From Anniella stebbinsi (Eukaryota; Chordata; Lepidosauria; Squamata; Anniellidae), in NCBI GenBank assembly GCA_029215795.1, contig JARDYH010000001.1, positions 197,973,654 through 198,037,653 of the forward strand: DNA of 64,000 nucleotides, given 5' to 3'. Each line of letters opens with the position of its first letter. Position 1 is the stretch's first letter. A program made the translations under genes and the position numbers. Shown here piece by piece: positions 1 through 12,316 of the stretch. The notes under the pieces were generated by a model. It searched no databases. It worked only from the letters and a program-made list of their open reading frames with translations, and was not told where the DNA came from.

Positions 1-1450
1 TTTCCATGCTCAATGAGAAGAACTATATATATATATAATGTATTTTAAGAACAATGCTATACAATTTGGAAGCCATATTTAGAGCGCAGTGTGATACTGA
101 AGATTCGACAGCTCAGGAGCGATAGGGTTTGGCAGAAGCACCACTACGCTGGCGGAATGCCATGACAGATCCCCTGGCAGATCACTTCAGAAAATACGCT
201 GGCAAAATGGCTGAAGATGTGGGCAGGATGCAGGTAGCACAGTTGGGAACACACTTTCACCAAACCCTAAACCCCGTCGGCCCACAGTCATTCCCCCCCT
301 TCAACAGCCTAACTTCATACCAGCCCCAGACCTGACACAAAGAATATCCCTGCCATTAACTTCCGGGGGGGGGGGGGGGGGGATAAAAATAGCCACCCCT
401 GTGTCAACGGCTGTCCTGCCAAAGTAGCCATGACCGAGCACAGGATGTGGTGTAACCTGGCATCCCTTCACTGCACACACACACACACGGTATATAAACT
501 GCATATAGGGAGGCCGCAACTCAGATGATGGGGCATGGAGCACAGGGGCTCTATCTCTCTGTCCCCGTGTCATGCAACTTACAGCTCAGAAGGGAAAATT
601 CTGGTGATGGAAAACTGTAGCTGGGCTGAAGCGTTCCTTTCTTCACACACTTTTGTGGGGCCATTCATCCCCCGTGAAACCCACTTTTACAAGACCATTC
701 ATCTTATGTGAAAGGGGGGATATGCTGTTTTTGGTGACTTTCAGGGGATGGGCAAATTTTAAGGGCTTTCATTTTTGTGGGTGTCATCACTGGCATAGTC
801 CTTGACTTATTGCCAGTGATGGAGTTTCCAGGGGTGCTGGGGGGGGGGATGTCTATCAGTTTCCTATTGTTTTTGTATTTTATACATATGAGTGCTTCCC
901 CACCCATCCTAAGCTAGGCACATTCCTCATATCTCTGGTCCAGAAACTGAGTGTAGGATTATTCTGTTAGAACTTTAAGGGTTAATAAAAGAAGAAAATG
1001 GCTGAGTTTGGACGACACTTTAGGCAATGGAGGGGGGAATAGCATACTCACAGTGCATTATTTTTGCGGCACCCGCCACACGACATGTTGCCCCTTCCCC
1101 GTCGCACGGCTAAAAGTCCCAGCAGCCTTCTGGGCTGCTGTGTCTCCTGCCTCCCCCCTCCCTCAGTCCTCCAGCCATATCCCATCATGCACTGCAAGTT
1201 CTGCCAGCTGTATTGGAGCAGCCGGGGAGTTTTGGCTGCTCCGGCTGGCGAACTCTATGACCAAACAGAATAGTACAAGGAGGGGGGGGGGGTTTCCCTC
1301 CACATGACACTTTAAACAACGGAGTTCAGGATAAACAATGTGCAAGCCCGTTGTTTTTCTCCATTGTTTAAGTGCCTCAAATAGCGTACTGTCAGTTGTG
1401 TGTGTGTTGTGTGTTGCCCTCCACACGACACAATAAGCAACACAACTGAC
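1..1450. other. Unassigned stretch, no gene seen
   Basis: Holds an (AT)n run at 27-40, the poly(G) at 361-382, (CA)n at 474-488 and a G run at 839-848. ORFs are short and uninformative. Confidence 0.5.
361..382 (+). repeat. Poly(G) run
   Basis: About 19 consecutive G after ACTTCC. Similar G or C runs at 839-848, 7829-7840, 12467-12478 (C), 21961-21973 (C), 22137-22153, 24101-24112, 27907-27924 and 29571-29587. Confidence 0.9.
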
Positions 1451-1770
1451 TAGGCTGGCCATATGAAAAGGAGGACAGGGTTCATGTAACTTTAACGGTT
1501 GCAGAGAAAAGGGAATTTCAGCCGGTGCCATTTGTATGCAATTAGTCCCTGGTGAAATTCCCTCTTCATCACACCAGTTAAAGTTGCAGGGCCCCTGCCT
1601 TCTTTTGTATATGGTCATTCTAGTATAGTGCCTGCAACTTTAACTGCTGTGATAAAGAGGGAATTTCAACAAGAACTAATTGCATACAAATGACTCTGGC
1701 TGAAATTCCCTTTTCTCTGCAACTGTTAAAGTTACATGAGCCCTGTCCTCCTTTTCATATGGTCAGCCTA
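1451..1770. mobile_element. 320-bp palindromic hAT-type MITE, copy 1
   Basis: Begins TAGGCTGGCCATATGAAAAG and ends CTTTTCATATGGTCAGCCTA. The two halves are near reverse complements along the whole length. Flanks CAACTGAC and CCACTGAC form an 8-bp target duplication with one mismatch, the hAT size. It has no coding capacity and depends on a transposase in trans. Confidence 0.8.
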
Positions 1771-1830
1771 CCACTGACGGTTGCCTCTTCCCCCCTCCAT
1801 TGATTATTGTGTTGTCCGAACTGAGCCAAT

Positions 1831-2185
1831 GGCCTCCTCCACACGAGACGTTTAATGAGCCTTGAAGGCTCATTATAAATTTTACCTCCACACCAGCGGA
1901 GCGCAAAACGGGCGTACAGGCGCGTTATCTCCCCGATAATGCGCATTTTCGAATGCGCGTTAAATAGCGACTTTTATTTTTCTCCGGCCGTTAAAGCGCA
2001 TTTTCACCATGTGAACAAGCGATTATGCGCATTAACGTCTTCTAAAGCGCTTTTTGGACATCAATTAATGCGCTTCGCCGCCTCTCGCCGCCTCCCGTGC
2101 AGAGGGATTAGGCGTAAATGCGCCTCCGCGATAATGCGCATAATCCCCGAACCGGGCGCAAAAGCGCATCCTTGTGGAGGGGGCC
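1831..2185 (+). mobile_element. GCGC-rich MITE, copy 1 (355 bp)
   Basis: Ends GGCCTCCTCCACACGAG and CTTGTGGAGGGGGCC. Dense in ATGCGCAT and GCGATTATGCGCAT boxes. Flanked by CCAAT on both sides (boundary ambiguous because of the GGCC ends; duplication 3-5 bp). Contains an 85-codon stretch from 1939 shared with the copies at 24.3 and 30.8 kb (see findings). Superfamily not assigned. Confidence 0.75.
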
Positions 2186-4080
2186 AATGTGTTATGTCAT
2201 GTCTCTACTTGAGGAGTCCTCCTCAAAGGAAAAGCTATAGGTCCCAGAAGCACAGGGCACCCCAGTCCAGGGACTGCTACCAGACCCACAGGAGGCTGAG
2301 CCCTCGGGGGAGGTGGTTGTCAGGCCATCCCTGTCAGGAGAAAGGGACTCTTGCTCTGAGGCAGAGGCTGAGCAACGCCCTGAGCCCCAGGAGCATCGTT
2401 GCCTCAAGTGACAGCCAGCAGGTCTCCTGTGTGAAGGAGTGCTGCCTCCAGAAAAGGACTTAAAAGCATTCACTAGAAACCAGCCAGTGTTGGAACAACT
2501 TGATCTAGCCTGCTTTTGATCTGGTCTCCTGAAGTGTGCCTGTGATGGCTACCCTGTTTCCTGACCTTTTGGACTGCTTAATGACCCTGCTTCTGGACTG
2601 TGTAATGTACCTGACTGATTTCCCATGTTTGACCTCTTGCTTGTTTTCCTGACCATTCCTGTTGCTACACGTTACTCTTGTCTGACCGGCTGTGTTCTGA
2701 CTTCTGCATGGACTGAGACCACCTCTGTCGTAACCTGAACCCCACTGGTAACCACCTGTCGGTTTGACAGTTTGCAGATTCCACTGCATTTACAGCTTTC
2801 TGCAGTCAAAGCAGGATAGTTACAACTGCATGACTCAGTGGAAAGGAGTGGATTCTGAACTCCAATCCTATGGTGCCTGGAGAGTGTCCCAAGGACCACA
2901 GGAGTCTTCAGAATCCCCACCCCCACCCCCAAGGCTGTAGGCACTGCTCTGACCTTGGAAGGGCGACTCCAGAATCTGATCCCTCCCTTACAGCCACCAA
3001 GGAAAGAACTGTGCCAGCTGCAGTACAAGGCTGCAAAAACGGCTTCTGAGACCTTGGAAAGATCTGAGGAGAGAGGAGAGGCCCGATGACAAAGAATCTT
3101 ATGGCCTCTCCAGCCCCACCTCTGCCAGTGGACTTCCACCAGATGGGCTCAGAGGCCCATCTAGAAGTGGGCATCGGAAAGGAGAATGGAGAGTCATCTC
3201 CATCACTCCTCCTGCCCGCTGGCAGCAGCCCAGCAGGACACTGAATACTCAGAAGCTCCCATCTAATGCGGATGCATCACATAGGATTGTGTCTTAATGG
3301 TGTTCAGCTCATTCATTCATTTGACATTCATATTGCTAATACTGAGCATGAGCCAGGAGTCTGATCACTTGCAGAGGGCACCCACTCCCTCCTCCCATAA
3401 CACCGCCCCTCTTGGTGTTTTCTTCCTCTCTTGCCATCCTTCTAGGCTCCCTCCACCTGCCCCATGAAATTAGGCAGAGGCAGAGGCCGGCAGGTTGCCC
3501 ACCCCCGATTTCTTTTTCAGGATAATAGTTTGGGAGGAGAAGGAGAAGTCACGAGTCCTCTTTTCATAGGGCGACTAAGTTAAATACCTAGAGCAATCTA
3601 GTGAACCACACTAGAATTTGAGTTGCTACAAATAGCTATGATTTTCCACTTCAAAAGCTGGAGTTGCACATTTAAATAAGGTAGCAAGTTTGGGACTGTT
3701 ATTGTCAGATCCATAAAATAAAATGAAAACCCAAGCAGTGGCTCATACCAACTTATACAAGGTGGTGTACAATTAACCCAATTGCACCTATTATATGCAA
3801 AACGTTGGATTTTAGTCCTGTGTGTCTTGAATGAGGTATATAATATGCATTGAGTATAATCACATGCATGCCATATGCAATGTTAACTTGCAAAAATTGC
3901 ACATCCACTACTGAGGATCAGAATCACACAAACATACAATGACAGGTTTTGTACATCCCTACTTCAAAGACGACCCTGACTGAAGGAGAAGGCAGGGACC
4001 ACCACTAGGGTATGCAAACAAGAGGGCTGCCACTGCAGCTGTAGAAAAGAGCCACAGTTCAAAATGGGTGTGAGTGGAAA

Positions 4081-4081
<1 letters not shown>
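2186..4081. other. Unassigned stretch, no gene seen
   Basis: 2192-2900 is moderately GC-rich, with open frames on both strands but no recognisable domain; it may be a decayed mobile element. 3434-3575 is the repeat listed separately. The rest is AT-rich unique-looking sequence. Confidence 0.5.
3434..3575 (-). repeat. Interspersed repeat, copy 1
   Basis: Reverse complement reads CCCAAACTATTATCCTGAAA, CAACCTGCCGGCCTCTGCC and TAATTTCATGGGGCAGGTGG. The same order of boxes occurs at 11017-11160. Confidence 0.5.
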
Positions 4082-4123
<42 letters not shown>

Positions 4124-4800
4124 TCCATTTCTATACCGCCCCATAGTCGAAGCTCTCTGGGCGGTTTACAAAAATTAAAAACATTGAGCATTAAAAAAAC
4201 GATATACAAAATTTAAAACCATAAAAACAAGTTATAAATACAATATCGTTTAAAACAACTATTCTGGGTCAAGCAACAACAAAACCCTCAACATATGCTG
4301 TTAAATGCCTGGGAGAAGAGGAAAGTCTTAACTTGGCGCCGAAAAGATAACAATGTTGGCGCCAGGCGAGTCTCGTCGGGGAGTTCATTCCATAATTGGG
4401 GGGCCACCACTGAAAAGGCCCTCTCCCTTGTTGCCACCCTCCGTGCTTCCCTTGGAGGAGGCAACCGGAGGAGGAATTTAGATGTGGATCATAGTTGATG
4501 GGTAGGTTCGTATCGGGAGAGGCGTTCCATCAGGTATTGTGGTCCCAAGCCATGTAAGGCTTTATAGGTTAGAACCAGCACCTTGAATCGGGCTCGAAAA
4601 CGTATAGGCAGCCAAGGCAAGTGGGCCAGGGTAGGTCTTACATGCTCGAACCTTCTGGTTCCTGTTATCAATCTGGCCACTGCATTTTGCACAAGCTGCA
4701 GCCTCCGAACCGTCTTCAAAGGCAGCCCCATGTAGAGCGCATTGCAGTTGGGGAAGACGAAGGGTGTCACCTTCTCAAGGTCCGAAGTTTTTTTTCTCAA
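4082..4800 (-). mobile_element. L2-clade LINE 3' fragment
   Basis: Minus-strand fragment. The coding remnant 4800-4489 reads NALYMGLPLKTVRRLQLVQNA and RLITGTRRFEHV through KALHGLGPQYL, the same C-terminal block as the L2 copy at 48 kb but a different subfamily (3' UTR with the ATACCGCCCCATAGTCG box at about 4133-4149). A (TTA)n tract at 4082-4122 is its 3' tail. It is truncated 5' at about 4790-4800. Confidence 0.8.
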
Positions 4801-5035
4801 GAGCCATTTGTTTTGGACATACCGTTACTACCCAGAGGGGCAACTAGTCCTGTAGATCAGCCTGGAATTTGGTAGTGGTGAAGCACTGCTAAATGGAATA
4901 CAGCACTGATGAATGCAACCCTGACCCTTCTTAGTTTCTTGGTGAGTGGAGCTGAAAGCAACGATGACGTTAATTCATCTTCCTCCCACTTCCCAGGCTA
5001 GAATGAACGGTTAACATGAAGCAGACTGCTGTGCC

Positions 5036-5090
5036 AAAGATATATACCACCTCGATCCGTTGGGAGAGGCGGGTAATAAATAAATAAATA

Positions 5091-5133
<43 letters not shown>
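5036..5133 (+). mobile_element. Short L2-type LINE 3' end with (ATT)n tail
   Basis: Plus-strand stub: CCACCTCGATCCGTTGGGAG, then GGCGGGTAATAAATAAATAA, then (ATT)n at about 5090-5132. The box is the reverse complement of the tail at 47.65 kb, so this is the same LINE type in the opposite orientation. Confidence 0.65.
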
Positions 5134-5134
<1 letters not shown>

Positions 5135-5796
5135 TGTGAAGGGAGGGGCTCATTCTCTTCATCACACGGACTCCAATCTCAGGGAGGCTCCCCACTGGAG
5201 GAAAGGGGAAGGGAGAATTTTTGCCGATGCTCCGCTTCTCCTGCAGTCCCAGGTGCTACTCTGGAGGGTCCCTCTACACTTCAGAGCAATTGTTCAGGGG
5301 GTCACAGGGGTCTTGCGGGGGAAAGAGGGATCAGCAATATCACAGCCCCTTCCTCTGGTTTACCAGATCGTCACCAATTATAAATCTGGATCCAACTCAA
5401 TGGATGCAGATTGTAACGTGCAACATAACCACTGCATAAACAACCTCATATAATGGTTCTTGGGCCTCTTGTTATGCCAGAAAGGTTTGGCCGTGGCTAG
5501 AAGTACTGACTGCCAGCTTGGTAGATCGTCTGTCTTTCCCAGATTTGGTTTCATCCAGGTTTGACTGCGGCAGCCTTCATTCGTCTCTTTGCAAACTCAG
5601 GGCTTACAGTCTTGAGCTCTATCTCAGGCTGCGCTCAAAGTATCTTTCAATGTCACAGGTTGTTCGCAATAGAGCTGCCCGCTATTGAAGGTGACAATGC
5701 TATCAGGGGTACATCACACATTTACGACCTGCATCTGCATCGGCTTTGTTTAACCTTTCATGCACAACTCTGGATGGTGGATTTAACCCAACGGTG

Positions 5797-5910
5797 GAGA
5801 CCTTCCAGATGTTGTTGGACTCCAATTCATATCACCCCCAGCCAACATGGCCAGTGGTCATGGCCAGGGATGATGGAAGTTGTGATCTAACCATATCTAG
5901 AGGGCCCCAT
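5797..5910. repeat. Palindromic CAGATGTTGTTGGACT repeat, copy 1
   Basis: CTTCCAGATGTTGTTGGACT followed by a reversed GATGGAAGTTGTGATCTAAC; a short foldback repeat common in reptiles, centred on GGCCA. Confidence 0.5.
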
Positions 5911-6404
5911 CCCCCACTCCCAGTTTAACCAATACAGACCTACTTAATTTGGTGGTAAGAGTTCACAGAAGCCAGCTCCTTCTCTGTGTTCCATCACATT
6001 CCTGTGAATGCTCTTGAGTTCCTTATCTTGTGTTTATCTTTTCTGTATGGATAGATATCTTGGGATGAGATGGATTGCTAGTGTTGTATGCTGATTCTCA
6101 CAGAATGGTTTGAGAATTCTTTCTCTCCCTCTCTCCATTACTAACCCAGCTGAATTACAGGGATGTAGAGCAAAAACAAAAAAAACCCTATTTCCTCTGC
6201 ACCCAATTAGCAGAAGGGGGAAAGGAACATTCTGTCCAGTGGGTTATTCAGAAACATTAGCAAGGAGTGGGAACGACGGGTCAATGCACTATAATACCAA
6301 AACGTAATGAACTGAACTAATGTCCTCAGCCACTTCCAGTTGACTAGAGTGTGAGATAATTGTGTGCAAGCATAGTTTAGCAAAGGTCCTCACACAACAG
6401 ATTT

Positions 6405-6638
6405 GAGTGGAGGGATGTTTCGTGGTGGATATGGCTATCATGATGCCTAAATACTACCGCCTCCAGTATAAGAGGCAGGATGCGTCTGAAGATACCAGTT
6501 GCTGGGGAAGCATAATGGGAGGGTACTCTTATGCTCATGTCCTGCTTACAGATTTCCCATCTCTGGCCATTTGGGGAGCAAAATGCTGGACTGGATAGAC
6601 CTTTGGCCTGATCCAGCATAAGTCATCTTATGTTAAGG
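6405..6638 (+). mobile_element. CR1-type LINE 3' end
   Basis: Carries the conserved terminal block: CTGGGGAAGCATAATGGGAG through AATGCTGGACTGGATAGACC and GATCCAGCATAAG. The same block is found at 12.2, 18.2, 35.7 and 48.9 kb. Confidence 0.6.
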
Positions 6639-6799
6639 GGCAGTTCAGTTATTATTAATAATATTCACCTCGAATGGCTGATCTATTCCTTGTAAACAAA
6701 GGCTTGGAACTGCACTTGTTTTACAACCCCTTAACTCTTTATTCTCAGACTTGTTAAATGGTTAAGGAGTAAAGCGAATAAAAACGAGTTCAAAATGTT

Positions 6800-7330
6800 C
6801 CCTGGGGTGTCTCTAGACGGGCGCTTTTCGCCGCGGTGGCTTTGGAGTGGCAGCAGGTGAATTACAGGATGCCTGCCGCCACTCCAAAGCCATCTAGGGG
6901 CAAAGCCCCAAAGCTCCGCTCTAAAAAAGTGGGGCATTTACCCCAACTTTTTTAGGTTGGAGCGAGGCAACGATGGCATGTCGTTCTTGCTCCGAAGCTT
7001 CTGGGAGGCGTGCCACTGTCTATGGAGACCACTGATTGGTCACCATGGGCTGGGCAAGGCAGGGAAGGGAACAGCGAGCCATAGGCCCGCTGCACCACCT
7101 CTGCTGACCTCCCCCTCCCCCCATAAAAAAAAATAAAACTAAAAACTAAAACTTACCTTGGAGGAGGTGAGGGTGGATGCTCCCAGGTGCCCCTAAAGCT
7201 GCCACTCATGCTCTGTTGGGCGGGCGCGGCGGCGGCAGGAAAGCCCGCCATGGCATTCCTTCCACGGTAGATGGGAGGAAGGAGCGCAAATGCAGGGGGC
7301 GCCGCCTGCTGTGTGTTGCCGCCTGGACGC
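6800..7330 (+). repeat. Hairpin-bearing repeat family, copy A
   Basis: GGCTTTGGAGTGGCAGCAG (6838-6856) pairs with CTGCCGCCACTCCAAAGCC (6873-6891). AGGGGCAAAGCCCC, then CTAAAAAAGTGGGGCATTTA and a coding-free GC-rich remainder follow. Related copies at 13.7, 21.2, 26.1, 27.2 and 57.9 kb. Outer ends unclear. Confidence 0.6.
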
Positions 7331-8272
7331 CATGAAGATGAGGGCCTGGATAATCAAAAGGACTATATCCACATCTTTGTTATCTGCTGAATGGACATTG
7401 TAAGTTTCAACTTGCCTGCTTTGCTGTCCCACCGTTTTCTCCTACAACCTGGCGAATTAGCAGGCCCAGTTTAAAGTTTGCTGCCTTGTAATCTGAAAGC
7501 CTATCTGAGCCATGTCAGGAAAACTGAGGTGAGATGCCAAATAATAACCCCAAATTGATCGTCTATGTGGTAACAACTTTCTTGTTCCCCCTGACTCTGT
7601 TCACAGCTCTTGGTAAACCTGTAGAATGTTCAGAATTCTTAAGGCCCAGTTCACACAAACGATGAACACACCGGTTACATGGCCTGAACAGTGTGACTGA
7701 ACAGAGTCAGGCTGAATTGGTGCCTGCATGTGCGTGTGCGTGAGGTGTGGAAGAACTACCTGCACATACAAAGCAAGTGAATCACGGATAAGGCTAGTCT
7801 AGAACTCTTTCCTCCTCTAGGTATAGTGGGGGGGGGGGGGCGTGAGTATCATTTTTAATTATATAAAATGTGAAGTTTGTGAAAATATGTTCAAAAATTT
7901 CAATATGTGTTTATATACTAATCGTCATGCAGATGTTTAAAATCTCACGGTGTGGCGGCACAGACCAGAAATAGATTGATCCATACATCCTTAATGCATG
8001 CCTTTAGAGATTCTGCCATGTTTATGATATATTTTAAATATTTTATTGTTTTAATATTTTAATATTTTTATTAATTTTGTACTGTTGTATTTCCTGTTTT
8101 AGCTGTTACTTTGTTTTGGATATTTTTATGATAGTAATCCAGCTTGAGGGCATATGTCAGTTAGATGGAACATTATAATTTTAATTAATTAATATATAAA
8201 TATGAGTCTACATTGAGTCCTTCCCCTTTTTAGTCCCACATCAACCATCATGGCCCAAGACCTAGACTGTTC

Positions 8273-8298
8273 TCTCTCTCTCTCTCTCTCTCTCTCTT
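8273..8298 (+). repeat. (TC)n microsatellite
   Basis: About 13 uninterrupted TC units after CTGTTC. Confidence 0.9.
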
Positions 8299-8355
8299 CT
8301 AGTTTAAATGTCTATCTTGAATGTAAAATAACAGAACTAAGGGCCCAACCAATGT

Positions 8356-8444
8356 ATATTTAGACAGGAAAAAAGGTCCTACAACTCCCAGCATTCCCTG
8401 GCTAAAGAACACTTGGAGTTGTAGGACTTTTTCTGTCTAAATAT
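8356..8444. repeat. Foldback repeat with about 30-bp arms
   Basis: ATATTTAGACAGGAAAAAAG then GTCCTACAACTCC pairs with GGAGTTGTAGGACTTTTTCT then GTCTAAATAT across a 26-bp loop. Almost no mismatches, so young or maintained. Confidence 0.75.
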
Positions 8445-9129
8445 GCATAGAATTATGCCTTAAGAAAGATTGTTTCATGTTTTCTGCTGTGTACCCAAAT
8501 ACTGAGAGGAAGAGAGAGAAACTCAGAAAAAAAAAACATCTGAGAGCTTGATACAGACAGTCCACAGCTTATGCAAACAGGAGGTGCGGAGAAATGTCAG
8601 TTAGGTATACGCAGTGCAAACAATGTTATTTTCCTATTGTGGGTTTAAGTGGGGCTGATGACACGTGGAGATAATATAAAGGAGCCTAAGCCTCCGGAGA
8701 TGTCTTTCTTGATATCACTGCCAGTAGTAGAAGGGAACATGTGGGTGTTCTCTGTAATACTGTAATGATGATAAAGAGGACAAGAAGAAAAGTTCTTGTA
8801 TCATCATACATGAGAAAAAGAAAGCTTACAAGTTTTAATTGATATAAGCTCAATCAGACATTGGTTTGGAGCCCTGTGAAGTGCCTGCAGCCCACACCTC
8901 TCCACGATCAAAGGAAATGGGGGAGACTAGTGAAAGGCGTGTGTGTCACCACTGTTCGCCACACCAAATAAACTTAATGGGTTGGATCCAGACTCTGGGG
9001 TGGGGGGTCTACACGACGTCTCTTTGGCGCCTGTTTCTGATAACATGCCCTTTTTCCTATATTCGTATTTACATCTAATAGCGGTAGACGAGAACCATTA
9101 AGGTGAATTACGGGCATCATAAAATGCAC

Positions 9130-10760
9130 TTTACAATTGTTTATATGTGGAGTTTCGCTGCAGAGTCAGTTCAGGGGTGTGTTGTTGAACATGGAAAAAT
9201 TGATGAAAGCACCGCCCTGTCTCCTGATGGTACCTCCCCCGAACTTTTGCGCCGTTCGTTAACTCCGCCCATCTGACTTTCTCGCCGTTGCCTGTCCAAT
9301 CACGATCGCGTAATACTTCGCATGTAGGTGCAATTTCTAAACATTGGATGTGCCTACAATTATAGCTGTTAGCAGAGCAGCATTGGCTTTGGGACCTATT
9401 GTAAAACCATAAAAGCAAATTTTTTCCAGATACTAGACAGCCGTGGCAAGCAGCCGACCATGGAGCGTCCGCCCCTCCCACCCACATTGCTCCTGCGAAG
9501 AATCAGATGCAGGATACTGGACTAAGACCCTACCATGCTTGCGGCAGCTTCCCCTTATCTGCCCTCTTGGAAATGTGCTGCTTCAAGGACAATTTTTTGT
9601 GTATCCTTTCCATTACAATGTTGCATTTCGCAACGATTTCCCCAGTTCCATGCAAACTGGCTATAATTCTGTCTGTCTAAGGACCCCGAGATGCCAGCTC
9701 ACAACGGTTCTGGGATGCCCAATGCTGAGCGGGCTAGACTGCAACCTTGCCATGCCATAACCTGGTCTCTGCGTAGCAAAAGTGGGTGCTATTCTACCAA
9801 TTGCGTCGCCTTCAGCGCAGAATGAGGAGACTGGAGCATATAGTCTGGCGTGCCCACTGTCTGGTACCACTCCAGCAACCGGCAGTGCCATTTGAATAAC
9901 CGGCACAGCAGGGGACAGCCCAACTTGGGAGAGTCGGCTTGGACGTTGCGTCTGTGGACTGACATTAATGTCCATATGATTGTTGAAGTTTCCCTTTTGT
10001 TCGGTGCGTTCCGCCCAATCCCCTGCGTTTTTCCCACTTGCGCTGTGCCTTTCAGATTGCTCCGGCCACACTTTTCAGTGGGATTTTGGCCACATGTAAC
10101 CATTAGTAGAATAAAGATATTGCATTGCTTTATGATAATAAAATAAATGTTCTTTTTGTTGCGATACACACACACACACACACACACACAACTTCCAGGA
10201 AAATCAATGAAAGAAGGGAGAGAAGATACGAAGCCCTATGCACGCTTGGGCACTAAGATTCCCGGGGAGAAAGTCCCCCCACCTGCTCAATGCTCCTTAC
10301 TCCTGAGTAACAGCGCTCAATGGCAGGAACAGCCTTGCACATAAAGAACTTTCCCTTCCTTTTTCAAGCCGTTATTCCAGCAAGGGAGCGGGGGAGAGAA
10401 GGGTAGCCCTAGCAGACTCCAAATTATTTTAAAAATGAAGCACGCACATTATTCCAACCCCCTTGTGAGTATCCACTCGTCTCGACGGAAGAAAGATTCC
10501 AGTGGTTATTGAAAAGAAACTTTACTTTTAGTTCTGGAAAATTGAGTTCATCCATTACTGACCAGAGAAGAAGAAGGAAGTAGGAGGGAGGAGTTTCGCA
10601 GCAGAGCAAGATCACAGCTATAGGGTTGAGCGTGGGTAATTTGATGAAAGTACCTCCCCCTGTATCCTGAAAGTACCGCCCCCGAGGAAAGTGGGAAAAG
10701 TGGCAGTAAGCTTGGGGGCAGACATTCACTCATGACATCACAAGCCCTGCTCACCAAACT
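9130..10760. repeat. Two related GTACC-rich segments, possible ends of one element
   Basis: 9150-9250 (AGTTTCGCTGCAGAGTCAG, TTGATGAAAGCACCGCCC, CTCCTGATGGTACCTCCCCC) and 10588-10685 (AGTTTCGCAGCAGAGC, TTGATGAAAGTACCTCCCCC, TCCTGAAAGTACCGCCCCC) are diverged direct copies. The DNA between is unassigned and contains a (CA)n run. Confidence 0.4.
10166..10191 (+). repeat. (CA)n microsatellite
   Basis: About 12 CA units following GCGATA. Another (CA)n stretch lies at 16418-16442. Confidence 0.9.
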
Positions 10761-10944
10761 ACGCCCACGATTAGCATTAATCCGAATGGGCAGTGGATGT
10801 TACACAACCAAAATGCGATCGAACATTGGAGAAACATTAAAAGTCACGTTTAATCATCACCTTGGAAATGCATGTTAATGGAGGCTATAAGTTGTATAGA
10901 TGTCTGATCTGCGCCCCGCTCGTGTGTACAGAATGACATCAGAA

Positions 10945-11215
10945 CAAAGTAAAGGTGACCCAAATAAGCCGTGAAGAGGTACTCTTAGTCTCTCCATAAA
11001 AACAGAACTCGTGACTTCTCCTCCTCCTCCAAAACTATTATCCTGGGGGAAAAATCAGGGGTGGACAACCTGCAGGCCTCTGTCTAATTTCATGGGGCCT
11101 TTGGCCTAATTCCCTGCAGGTGGAGGGACTCCAGAAGGACTGCAAGAGAGAAAGAAAACCCTTTAACAAATTAAAGGCAACCCAAATAAGCCGTGAAGAG
11201 GTACTCTCAGTCATA
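10945..11215 (+). repeat. Interspersed repeat, copy 2, bracketed by 40-bp direct repeats
   Basis: ACCCAAATAAGCCGTGAAGA then GGTACTCTTAGTC at about 10957-10990 recurs at about 11178-11211. Between them lies the partner of the 3.4-kb repeat (CCAAAACTATTATCCTGGGG, CAACCTGCAGGCCTCTG, TAATTTCATGGGGCCTTTGG). Confidence 0.55.
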
Positions 11216-11525
11216 CTTAAAGTACACTCCACTGAAATCAAAGGGATTTAAATTAGTCAAGACTACCTTAAGTCCCATTGATTTTAGTGAGTCAGTATGG
11301 TGATATCTGGATCCAAGCCTGCATTGGCGTTTGTTGAGGTCACAAAGGAGAGAAACAAGTTATCTGGATGCAAAATAGATGTATTGACAAGAATCCCGAA
11401 AAGTTTTGGCCTGTCCTTTATTTTAAGGCCTTTTTTATGGGGTTACCAGAAGGAAGTGTCTGCAGAATTTATTCTAGGAAAAAGATTGTCTCCTGTATTA
11501 ATCTATGGGCAACAGGAGATAATCT

Positions 11526-11844
11526 AGGCTGACCATATGAAAAGAAGGACAGGGCTCATGTAACTTTAACAGTTGTAGAGAAAAGGGAATTTCAGCCAGT
11601 GTCATTTGTATGCAATTAGTTCCTGGTGATATTCCCTCTTCCTCACAACAGTTAAAGTTGCAGGGGCCCTGCCCTCTTGTGTATATAGTCACTCTAGTAT
11701 AGTGTCTGCAACTTTAACTGTTGTGATGAAGAGGGAATTTCACCAGGTACTAATTGCATACAAATGATGCCAACTGAAATTCCCTTTTCTCTGCAACTGT
11801 TAAAGTTACATGAGCCCTGGCCTCCTTTTCATATGGTCAGCCTA
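11526..11844. mobile_element. 320-bp palindromic hAT-type MITE, copy 2
   Basis: Same family as 1451-1770. Target duplication GATAATCT / GATAATCC (11518-11525 and 11845-11852). The halves meet near a CACTCTAGTATAGTG centre at about 11690. Confidence 0.8.
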
Positions 11845-11924
11845 GATAATCCTCTTGCTGGAAGAAATTCTGTGGACACTTGGTGTGGAGAATATGGATA
11901 GATAGACATTTTTCTCCCTCTGTC

Positions 11925-12316
11925 AAAATACTAGAACCAAGGATCATCCCATGAAGCTGATTGGTGGGAGATTCAGGACAAATAAAAGGAAGTACTTCTT
12001 CACACGGTGCATTGTTAAATTATGGAATTCACTACCACAAGATGTAGTGATGGCCACCAACTTGGATGGCTTTAAAAGGGGGTTGGATAAATTCCTGGAG
12101 AAGGCTATCAGTGACTACTAGCCCTAATGGTTCTCCAGTATCCGAGGCAGTAAGCCTGTGTGCACCAGTTACTGGGGAACATGGGTAGGAGGGTGCTGTT
12201 GCACCATGTTCTGCTTGTGGGTTCCTGTTCAACAGCTGGTTGGCCACTGTGTGAGCAGAGTGCTGGACTAGATGGACCCTTGGTCTGAGCCAGCATGGCA
12301 CTTCTTATATTCTAGT
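11925..12316 (+). mobile_element. CR1-type LINE 3' end with C-terminal coding remnant
   Basis: The 5' part decodes to a degraded CR1 C-terminus (FFTHRA-like, then LWNSLPQDVVMA-like, then DGFKRGLDKFLEKA) at about 11990-12105. The standard terminal block (GGACTAGATGGACCCTTGG, GCCAGCATGGCACTTCTTAT) follows, ending at about 12316. It lies between the two arms of an inverted repeat (see 11340-12435). Confidence 0.65.

Noticed and set aside
1163..1618. 151-codon minus-strand ORF as a gene.
   Set aside because: Half of it is the palindromic hAT MITE; the same peptide recurs at 11.5-11.7 kb from another MITE copy.
3959..4209. Poly-Asn/poly-Ile protein.
   Set aside because: It is the (TTA)n tail of an L2 LINE read as codons.
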